Below are positions 44,201 to 56,200 of a DNA stretch of 64,000 bases, in pieces (positions within the stretch are counted from its first letter, which is position 1; every line of letters begins with the position of its first letter). Below the pieces are notes generated by a model, which was not told the DNA's origin, searched no databases, and worked only from the letters and a program-made list of their open reading frames with translations. The stretch is taken from assembly GCF_018143015.1 (NCBI RefSeq), contig NC_054742.1:13809632-13873631 (forward strand). Direction: 5' to 3'. The stretch is from Lytechinus variegatus. Taxonomy: Eukaryota; Echinodermata; Echinoidea; Temnopleuroida; Toxopneustidae. The position numbers and the translations under genes were made by a program.

Positions 44201-47200
44201 GTGTTTTAAATAGTACAAATTTTGTTTTTTTCAAGGTTCAGTAACAGTTCATTGCATTGAAGCCAGACAACGACTTTATGAAGTTCAGTATTTATGGTAT
44301 CAATGAGAGGAATAATATTTTTGTGAGAAAGAGTAATACTGGTATCATCAGCAAAGAGTATGAAATTAAGAATTAAGGAACAATTTACTTGCTCACTGAT
44401 ATACAAAAGGAAGATCAAAGGGCTGAGGACAGACCTTTTAGGAACGCCGTTTGATACATGACTTGAAGTAGAGTTGAGATCCTCGACCACAACATACCGC
44501 TTGCGTTTTGATAAATAATTATCAAACCAATCAAGAGCGAGACCGCTTATTCTATAATGTTTCATTTTTTAAAGAAGTATGTCATGACCAACGGTGTCAA
44601 TGCTTTCAAGAGATCCAAAATTATACTAATGGTTAGATGTACCCTTATCTATTTCTTGCATTATAGGATCATATTATAAATTTAATTTCTAATATTCAAG
44701 CAAAAGAAATCCATATCAAGTTATGTTCACCATATATACTTTACCACAAGACAATAACCCGAAATAGGGTTAGGTGTAGATTTTTGGATAGGGGTAGTTG
44801 TCGGGGGGGGGGGGGTAATTGTCCAGGGGTAGTTGCACTTGAACCAATGTTATCGGTATGCCAATATGCCAAATCAATCTGAGTACTTTTAGACCTCCAT
44901 TTTTCTTAATTTGTCATTAAATTTGAAAAAGTACATAAAAGGTCATTTTTTAATTATGGCTTTTGTCTTAATTGATAATTAAATATCAATTATGTATATT
45001 AAAAATCTATAGACAACAGGGTTGGGCTCAATTATAAAGTAATTGCAAAGTAATTGATCAATTACGTAATTATTAATTACATTTTTTGAGTAATTGTAAT
45101 TTGTAATGGAAATTTCTAAAGGGAAAGTAATTGTAATTGACTTCAATTATTGTCAATTACTTTTAATTACATTTACATGTATGTTTCAATTTTTTCTGGA
45201 TTGCTTACTTTTCCCATAGCTATACATGTATGTCTGTTACATGTAACTGTATCCTTTCCTGTGATGTGGATGAAAGAGGAGACACTATTGCTACATGTAT
45301 AAAGATGTGCACAAATTGACCATTTGTAATATTTGAGAAATTTTGCAAAAGGTCATAGGTCCAACAAAAAATCAAACTATGTAATTTTTCAAACTAGCAA
45401 AGTTATATTTCTTGTAAACTCATGCAGTGGCTTCATTTTGTTTGTAAGAATTAACATAAGATGTTTACTAAAATCTTTAAAAAAATTTGGAATAGCACCC
45501 GAAAAAAATCAGCTTTAATAGTTTAAAGGACAAGTTCAACCAAACAAAAAAGTTGATATGAATAAAGATATAAAAATCCAACAAGCATAAAACTGAAAAT
45601 TTCATCAAAATCGGATTTACAATAGGAAAGTTATGGCATTTTAAATTTTCACTTAATTTCACAAAACAGTTATATGCACATCTGGGAAAACTGATGACGT
45701 CAGCCACTCATGATTTCTTTTGTATTTTATTGTATGAAAATATGAAATATTTTAATTTTCTCTTCATTGTCAAGTGAAGAAACAATTCCCCTGAAGATGT
45801 GGAATTTATAGCATTGTTTATTACTATATGGTTCAGTCAAGTTGGTCCTTATTGTCAAATCTGTAAAAAATGAAATATTGTATTACAATAAAAAAACAAA
45901 AGAAATAGTGAGTGAGCCAGTGAGGGACATCATCGACTGCCTCATTTGCATGTCACTTAGTTATGCATATCACTGTTTTGTGAAAAATAAGTGAAATTTT
46001 AAATCCAATTTTGATGAAATTTTTATCGTTATGCTAGTTTAATTTTTCTCTATATATTCAAATCTACATTTTTCTGGGGTGTTCTTGACCTTTAAGTGGG
46101 TGATCGGGGAAAATGTGGATGAATATACTTTGTGAAAGGCAAAAGCTGGATCCACCCTTGATGAGCAAGGTTACGACTCACAAGTCAAGTTTACATGTTA
46201 TCACAGTTATGCATCATGATTTCTACAAATGAAGAAAGCATGTGCATTTACATTCAGTTGACATTAGCATTAAACAGAGCAATAGGCAGGATCAATGCTC
46301 TCTAAACTAATAAAACATTCATGTCAGTTTCTCTCTAACTTATTGTTGAAATGGGTGGTACTACATACAATATATAAATTGATTCCATTTATGACTTCAT
46401 AAAAAGTAATTGAAATTGTAATTGACAAAAGTACATGCAATTGGTAATTGTAATTGAAAAAATGTAATTTAATTCAAAAGTAATCGTAGTTTAACATTTC
46501 TACAATTACGTAATTGTAATTGTCATTGAAGAAAGTACTTAAGCCCAACCCTGGTAGGCAACTATAATGAACAATGACTAGGTAGACCATTAATATGTCA
46601 AAATAATTGCACAAAAAGCTTGTAAAAGGTTTTAAAGCATTTACATTCCCCATAAGCTATAAAGTGTGCCATGCCCAAACAAAGAGTTCAATAAGATTAC
46701 ACAAGTGTATTTTGTCCACAAAAGCCCTGATTTTTTATCACAAAGATGACAATAACTCGACTTCTGGGTGTCATCGTAGATATTAACCCCAATTGTGAGC
46801 ATATAAAACATGCTGGAAGTGCCTAGTAGTAATGGTGGAGATTGGACTGATGCTTGCCTAGGGGCACTCAAGGTTTCATTACATGCCGCTGCGCACAGAA
46901 AAGTCAAGCCTTAGAAGTTGTGTGTTGTGGACTCCAGAAGTGGCGTCGCAGCACACGTGACCCACTAGTTAGAAATCCACTGCCAAACGCAGTTCTTTGT
47001 GCCAGGTTAGTATACTAATACTAACTTCACACTAGTGTGATTGGTCTACTCCTATGAAGAAAAGGATGCGCATCCTCCTCGATTATTGCTTTATTCCCCC
47101 TTTTGATGGTAAAAAGGGAGCACAATAATGAAAGAGAAAATAGTAGTAAATAGAATATGCTTACTGTTTTTCCGAAATATATGCTGGAAAATAAAGAGTT

Positions 47201-50200
47201 TTTATGACAAACATTCAGGATCAGGTTCTTCTTCGATCGTTAGCTGTCATGTTTGTAATAAAGCGGAGCATACAAAAGGACCAGAAAATCATGTTTGTAC
47301 ACTCAGCTATATGTCTAAATCTATCACCAAATATTTTTTTTAATTAGAAAATGTTGAGATTTTTGCTCATGTTGGTTGCTCGTAACTTCTTTTATAACTT
47401 TTGACAGATATATGTCTTGTGGCTTCTGGCCCCCTCAATAATTTTAGCTCATTACGCCATTGTCATTGATGACAACAAATCAAGCCGACATGTGTGTGCT
47501 CGTGTGTTTCGGCTGTGTGTATATTATGCCAAACTTATGGTACTATTGGTCCTATTGGTAGGCTAGCATTTCGCTGAATATTTAAAAAAATGTATTTGAT
47601 TATTTTTAAATAATGATTCTTGGATTATTCATGGATTAAATTGGGATGAAATAGATTATGAGGTAGTATATTTGTTGAGGTCTCCCTGCTATAAATGTTG
47701 AGAATGAGATGCAAGTCTCCAACATTGGCTGTGCCCAGCTACATGAATGCAAACAAATTCTGTTTGGTGTAACAGAATTGGGATGGCTTTTTTGAGAGGA
47801 GCCCAAGGGATTACGTAGGAGTATGTGAGAGTATTAAGTTATTAAAGATGCACTTGTGCATTAGCAGATCAATCTTTGACCTTGGTTATGTTGGTGGAAT
47901 TGTTCTATCCGTAATACCGCTTAACTGTTTCAAGGTTGTAATCGAACCTTGTCCTGACAAATCATGCATTGATTATGCTGGTGAAAGTTGTAGAGCAATG
48001 TTTGGACAATGTGCCTATTTAATAGTCATGCTTTGTGTCTGTTGGAAAGGAATTCATGATAACAATTTGTGGAATAATCTTTGTTTGGATATGAATTTTA
48101 TGTTTGCTATAATTTATTAACCAGTAATCTCTTTTTTTTTTGTTCAATCTCCAGGTGTATTCACTCTTCTTGTCCAAGAGTTTGGTAAGCTGATTTATTA
48201 CATAGTACATAAACATGATGTTCCGACTACCATTGCTACTTCTGTTCAATCTTTTTTATTCAGTTTCTTTGGCTTTTATCATTCTATTTTGAACAACTCC
48301 CCCTTCTTCCTTTTCTTCTTCTCTGTTTCTCCTTTTCCTTCTTATCATCCTACTTCTATTTCTCCTCATTCCTTTTTTCCCGAATAATTGTCATTGTCAT
48401 TTTTTTCTGCAAATTGAAAAAAAAATTGAATTTAGAATCTGAAAAGCATAAAAATAACCCCTTTTTTCAGTGTTCAAGCCTGTGGAATAACAATGCTTCT
48501 ATAACAATATGCATCATGGTCTTGAGAAAGGCAATAAAAAGCCTTATGTCCAAATCCCCGCAAAACATGTTAATTTCAGTATTTCTTAAGCAAAATACTC
48601 AGCTGTCAAGCGGTAAATACTTGAACTCTGTTGTATTATGTATCTAACATATTTCCCATATGCCAATTGCACTTTTCACTTCAGTCTGGGTTTTTAAATT
48701 ACAATATTGTAATTCTAGGAGCGTTTTGTAGCAAATTCCAGCAAAAAGTCTGAACATGATTGATTTTTTTTAAATCTGATTATTTTGGATTTTTTTTTAA
48801 ATGAATGACGTAACTTTTCATCATATCTACGTGTAGGTACAAAGGGTGTTCAGGTTGAGGAAGTATATGATCTTCAGAAACCTATAGATGGACCTGTCTA
48901 CGGATTTATATTTCTCTTCAAATGGATCGAAGAGCGTCGGGCAAGACGCAAGGTTCAGTCAATCTCGGATGATGCATACGTCACTAATCCCAGTCTTCTC
49001 AGAGATATGTTCTTTGCTCATCAGGTGAGCTTAATCCTGAATTCATACCAAATAGTTTTTTTTATCAATAATCATTGGACATATTAAAGCAGATATTTTA
49101 CCTGTAGAGAGAAGGTTTGTTCTGATATATTACAACTTCCAAGAAAAAAAAATCCTTTTTTTTCAAATCACAAACATAATTTTCCTCACACTGAGATTGA
49201 AATGTATAACAGTGTACATCTTTTGTTGTTTTGGTCATACAGGTAGTACCAAATTCATGTGCAACACATGCTCTGCTGAGTGTTCTCCTAAATTGCCAGG
49301 ACATTACATTGGGTAAAACTCTTTCCAATTTCAAGGAGTTTACTAAAAACTTCAGCCCAGAGGTAAGAATATAGGCAAAACCTACTTCACACCAACCAAA
49401 TGTATTATATTATTTCTTAATACATACTATCAGTCTGTGTGGAGTGTGTTTCGTTGATGTGACACTCACACAGGCAAAATCTACTTCATACCAACCAAAT
49501 ATGAACTATTACATTACTTCTTATGACATACTATCAGTCTGTGTGGAGTGTGTTTCGTTGATGTGACACTCACACAGGCAGAATCTACTTCATACCATCC
49601 AAATATAAACTATTACTTTTATTTCCTATGACATACTATCAGTCTGTGTGGAGTGTGTTTCATCGGTGTGACACTCACACAGGCAAAATCTACTTCATAC
49701 CAACCAAATATAAACTATTACGTTATTTCTTATGACATACTATCAGTCTGTGTGGAGTGTGTTTCATTGGTGTGACACTCACACAGGCAAAATCTACTTC
49801 ATACCAACCAAATGTATTACTTTTATTTCCTATGACATACTACCAGTCTGTGTGGAGTGTGTTTCATTGGTGTGACACTTACACAGGCAAAACCTACTTC
49901 ATACCAACCAAATGTATTACTTTTATTTCCTTTGACATACTATCAGTCTGTGTGGAGTGTGTTTCGTTGGTGTGACACTTACACAGGCAAAACCTACTTC
50001 ATACCAACCAAATGTATTACTTTTATTTCCTTTGACATACTATCAGTCTGTGTGGAGTGTGTTTCGTTGGTGTGACACTTACACAGGCAAAACCTACTTC
50101 ATACCAACCAAATGTATTACTTTTATTTCCTATGACATACTATCAGTATGTGTGGAGTGTGTTTCGTTGGTGTGACACTCACACAGGCAAAACCTACTTC

Positions 50201-53200
50201 ATACCAACCAAATGTATTACTTTTATTTCTTAATACATACTATCAGTCTATGTGGATTGGGTTATATTAGTGTGACTAAAGCATTATTTGTATTATGATC
50301 TGTTAGGATCGTGGTGAAGCTATTGGTAATGTACCTGAGATAGCCCAGGCTCACAATGCCCATGCACATCCTGAACCCCCAAGATTACCAGAGAAAGCAA
50401 CAGGAGGGATTACAAGAGCTAGAGAGACCTTTCATTTTGTCAGCTATGTCCCTATAGCAGGACGCCTCTATGAACTAGATGGACTCAAACGTGGTCCATT
50501 GGATCATGGTATGTACATGTAAATCTCTTATTTCAAAACTTAGTGCAATATTTTCAACATAGTGAGGATACTTGATCAAATAGAGTCATATAAAATATAC
50601 TTCTTGGGGAAAAATTAATTCTGGGATTCTCTTGTCATATAAAATATACTTCTTGGGGAAAAATTAAATAATTCTGGGATTCTCTTTTATTGTGAGAATT
50701 ATATTCTTGATTTGGGGGTATTGGCCTTGTAGATCAAAATTCAATCTTAACAATTTATCATTTGGATTCACAATTTCATTGGCTATTTGCATTTTCAATA
50801 TTTTTTCTTTTGAATTTTCAATAGATATCTCTTTTCTGTTATAAGTGATGCTAAATTTATGTCAGATGCAACCAAGTCATTTTCTAGTCAGTATATCTTG
50901 ATGCCATTATCTTAGAAGGCAACATCATAAAGGACAAGTGTGCTTTTTGGGGGAGAGGGGGCACTTAATAGATACCACCACTTTCACTCCTGAATTCAAT
51001 ACCAAATTTATTCAGTTTAAGTGAAAGAAATAGTTTGTTTTCATCATTGTTAATTGATACCATCATGAATTATTGGTTGGGGAGTGAGTTTTGGTATACA
51101 GTGAATTAATCATGATGGTTGATCTACTACAAAGTAAATTACCTTATCCAATATACACAATTGTTATTATAGGGCCTTGGGATGAGAAAGAGGAATGGAC
51201 TGCTAAGTTCCAGAGAGTGATTGCCGATAGACTTGAGAATGAAGGGTAAGCAAATCTAGTCTGATTGTGCACAGTGCACTAGTCATTACTAACCCATTTC
51301 CTACTCATTTTTGTCTGGCATATTTTAATCAATGTGATACACATTTGATTTTGCATATATTCTTATCTTAAATCAGTAAATTTCTGTGCTAGTATACATG
51401 TATTAATTCCTGAGATCAAGTTTACCGTTTAAGCTTCATTTAGATAGGATGCAACAAACCACAACAATATTGGTGTTTAGACAGTGTGAAACAATTATTG
51501 AACTGCTAAAAATGCATCTCATGCATCAATTTCAACAAAACCAATTCTTCAAAGTTGCACAGACAAACACATGATCTTTTTTAATGATTCATTTGTCTGT
51601 GCAATTTTTCTGGAAACTCAAGTATGCTAATCTACAGATGAGAATTTCATTTACCTGCAGTTTTTGGTCCATTAAAACATGATGCTTTATCTTGACAAGC
51701 CTTGATCCAGCCTTTTTTACTTTTATGCTAGTTTAGCCATGCAAACATCTTTTTCAGTAATTGTTTACAGATATATTCTGGTTTGAATATATTGTAAAAG
51801 AATATATTAAATTGCTTATTAATAAAGGTAAATTTTATTTTGTCTTTGACTTACCTTTCAAGATTTCTTTCTCACTATTGATTTGTTTATATTACAGTGG
51901 ATCATCTGACATTAGGTTTAGCTTGATGGCTGTAGTAGCAGACAAGAAGTTAGCTATAGAACAGAAGCTCTCTACACTCAGATCCAATAGAGAGATTCTA
52001 CTCCAGACCCTTAATCAGGTATGCCATTTTCCTATCCCATTTCACACAGAGTGATATAGATATACTAGAATAGTTAAAGCCTGGCTAAAACTTTGTTAAA
52101 AGGTCAATAATTTGCATTATGCTCAATTATTATCTAATGTACAAAAGTGAAGTAGCCATGAAATAATTTGTCAGCCATTAGAATTTAAATATTTCTATTC
52201 ATATCTAGCACCCTCTCTCGCAGTGTTATAATTTCTCTCTTTATTTCAAGGGTTCTTTTCCACTTATCTTACAAATTTAGTGTTTGGATGTCACAAAGAT
52301 AGAAACAAAGTTTATATCCTGAAGTTTTCAAGCAATTCCATGAATTTGAATAGGTTCTACCGGTATATCAAAAAGAAAAAGACAGATATTTCAGCTACCA
52401 ATCAAAATAAATTTTCATGTAAAATTGCATAAGTCATCCTGGAAAAGATATTTTCATTTCATATTCTTCACAGTTCACACCATATTTGTTTTAGGGAATA
52501 CGCATTCACATAATCTAGTAGATTAATTAGATAGGTAATAGATGCATTTGGGGCATTTACCAAAGTTAAAGATAGGCATTAAAGGTTTTGTACTGTGTGA
52601 GTATCTAATATTGCTATGATTTACACATATTAATTATTGAAAGTGATTTATATGTGTCGGTTAACTATTCAAGATACTGGGAAACTTTCTTGAGCCATAT
52701 TAGTTAACTTTTTTTCTTAAATTCTAAGTGTCGAGTAAGAAATCTATAGGACACTTTACAAAAATATGTTGCTTTTTGTCTCTTCAGTGCAAGGAATAAT
52801 AGTGTATTTTGTTGAGTTTGCTCTGTCCATGTTTTAAGAGAGGAATAAATTGTTCCTGTCTTTGATAAACAGCTTGTAGAATCAACACAAAAACCTCCAC
52901 CTGGCAAACTGTCACCAAAGTTATCAAGAGATTACAATACACCGTTGGATATCTCTAAAGCTGCTGAACATCGTACAGGTGACACTGGGAAGAACCCTTC
53001 AACCATTCCTTCTCATCAAGCAGACAGTCAAAATAAAGAGATTGCTTTAGTCAAAAAGAAGAAAAAGAAAAAGAAGAAAAAGAAGAAGAAGCATGCCCAG
53101 ATTGATAAAGGTCCAAGCCCAACACCAGTGTACAAGTAAGAATCAATTAAATGTTCCCTCATTGGTTTCATGATGGTATTTGTTTAAACATTGCTTAACA

Positions 53201-56200
53201 TTATTATACGTCTCTAGCTTTCATAATTACAGATTCATAAAATTGTGTATGTACTTGTACAGGTTAACTTTTTGTTGTGTATTTCATGTGTAATCTGCCA
53301 TGAAATAGAGCTGATTCCTGTCATCAGGAATACAAGAATACCTAGGGTACTTGTCAATTCCATCCAGTTATGTGACTTTATCTAGAAATGTGTTTTTGTC
53401 CTGACATATCATTAGGAATAATCACTTAATATGTATAATTCTGCAAGGGTTTCATACTTGCATTTATACATCAAGTTGGTTTATGTGCTCTGTTCTATTA
53501 TATTTAGATTACCAGCTGCTCTTGACGGTCACAACTATTGTAAATCTCCTCTTTCTTGTGATGAACAATCCATGTCAAGCCCCAATACAGACTCGGCAGA
53601 ATCAGAAAGTGAGGAAGACAAGAGTCTTGACAAGGGTGTCGACAAAAATCCAAAGAAGAATTCTGAATTAAGTGGAGATTCATCTCTTAGAGACAATCAA
53701 AGTAAATCTGAAACAACCACTGAACAAGAAGGAGGTTCTGAGGGGACAGGTGAAACACTGAAAAATGATGAAGGAAATGTTTGTATTGTTGTGAAGACAG
53801 ATGATGATGCTGATGGAGGTAGTTGGACAGAGAGCGTAGAAATCATTGATGTAGAGGTTGTAGCTGATAACAAGGAAGAAAGCACTAATATGGAGACAAG
53901 TACAAAGAGTGAAGGTCACAACAGTGACATGGACACAAAAGATAATGATATGAAGGAGACTTTTGAAGATGAGTGCATCAAGGAAGATATGAGTAAATCA
54001 GAAAATAAACCAGAAATTAAAGTAGAAAATCTATCAGAAGTTCAAGCTGAGACTCAACCAGAAATCAAGGAGATTAAACAGGAGGCTAAACTAGACATTA
54101 AACAAGAGAGGAAACTAGAGACTAAACTTGAACCAAGTAATATCAATAAGACACTACTCTCTTTCACAGCTAAGATTCCTCCAGATTTATGCCAACCTCT
54201 GACCATTCACACAGCCCCGGATCGCATCCCAACATCCCCATCTCCTAGTAACTACAGCACAGATACAGCTTCTGAAATGGGGAGTGCTTTCAACTCTCCT
54301 CTTATCAAATCTGCTAATCAGTCTAGGTCTAATAGTCCAACTACCAGCAAATTAAATAGATTTCAGGCCTGGAAAGCTGGTGCTAGTGCAGATGAGAGGA
54401 ATAAGTTGGAAGCTGCCATTGCTAAGATTGAAGATGAAAGGAAGCAAGCTATTATTGATGAGGGAGGGGAAATTGGAGGACTTGATATTGGAAGGTAAAA
54501 TCAAGCTTTGATCCTGATTTCGTGGTCTTGTTTTTTTATTAGTCTTTGATTATTATTGTCTTATTTGGCATTTCAGCAATAACCAATTTGCATGAAAAGT
54601 ACAAGGTATATCATCCTTGAACAATCTAGTTTGTTTTATTTTGGTCAATGTGGTTCAGCTTGTCATCTCACTGTATATTTAATCTGTTGACTTTTAAATC
54701 AATGTTGTCATCAGATTACCATAGCTGCTGGGTATGGTGGTTATATTAAAATTTCAGAGCTGCCAAGTAGTACAGATTTCCAGTATTTAGTACTGAAAAA
54801 TGAGCAGAATACTGATGGTTTCATGCAAAATACTGATTTCTCAAGTTTCAGTTTTATGTGGTGTCCTATTGTATTTCTTTGAAAATACTGATTTCCTCGC
54901 CAAAATACTGATTTTCGGCTTTAAAAATATTGAAATGTTCTTGTTCAGGTTGGCAGCTCTGAAATTTGATTAATCCCATGCTTTCTGTTAAAAAAATCAA
55001 ACATATTGGTTTAATATCTTCTTAATTGTCATATGTTTTGCTGCTAAACAGGCTGAAGTCACTGAGGAAGAGACCCGGTATTGATTTTGACGATACTGAT
55101 ATACAAGCTAAGCGACAACTATTTAATAAAGATGGATCAGGTGGGCGTGGCACTGGGAAACGAGAAGCTGCTGTGTGGACAAAGATCAAGAAAGCTGCTA
55201 ACAAACAAGATGATACACAACACTTCACACCAGGGGTAATACTCATGGCTGTATATGATGTACCTTGAATAAATGAATTTACTATTTCATGATTTAATGA
55301 TGGTTGAAAATTGATTGTGCATTGCTCTTGGATGAACTTAAATCTGAGGTTTACAACAAGACCTTCATGGTTAGTCATGTAAAATTTGATGACAGACCAA
55401 TAAACTTCACATCAAGGATTGATCATTAGCAATTCTATTACTTTCACTTTCAAGAGAAATGCCAACCATTTGTTTCTTTTATTTTTCATGAAAAAAGAAA
55501 GTTTCCAAGAGTAATGCAGGGTCCATGAAAAATATCCTCTTCAAAGTAATGTTTTAAATAATTGGTTTAAATGTTGATTTTTTTTCTTCAGTTTATATAT
55601 AGAAAAGCAACCTCCTCCCTCAATGATTAAAAAAACACACACACATAGGAGGCACTCAAATTACTAGTGCCTGTTAATACCAGCCAAGTGTTTGTGCATC
55701 CAAGTGCCTAGGGTCTATTTGTACCAATCTTTCAAGGATTCCTTTTCTTTCCAAAGATCTTGTAGATATGTATGCATGGGGTGTTTTGTCCTATTCTCTA
55801 TGTGATTAATTTATATTAGCATTTATGTTAATGATATAATTATTTTTGTCTACAGGAGCTTCTTGATGTCTTAAAAGGGGTTGAAAATGAAATCAGTGTG
55901 TATGAACAAAGACTACAAGATGAAAGGGAGAAGAGAAACAAGTACAAGGTAATTAGGATGAATTTAACAGACTTTCATATATTAAAGGTAGCCATGAAGT
56001 ACTTAAAATTATTTGTAATTGAAAGTGAAAGGGAAACATGTATGGTTTAATTAAATTTGACAGCAACACATCCAATCTGATCCAGAATTTATCAGGAGCC
56101 ATTATCTACTTGAGAAATCGTAAATCTAATGAGACTGAAAAATGGTGATCATATTTATAACTGGGTAAAGGCAAAACCAGTGTTGACTGAAGCAATCTGA

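Noticed and set aside
47848-48120. 90-codon frame just before BAP1 exon 2
   Set aside because: Human BAP1 has no residues between exon 1 and the GVFTLLV segment, and the exon 1-exon 2 phase fits without it.
49757-50175. Three overlapping 72-codon open frames with nearly the same peptide
   Set aside because: They are the 100-bp minisatellite of BAP1 intron 4 read in successive frames; no start context or splice signals support a gene.
49385-50265. CRISPR-like array of regular repeats
   Set aside because: Units are head-to-tail copies with no unique spacers, in a eukaryotic intron.
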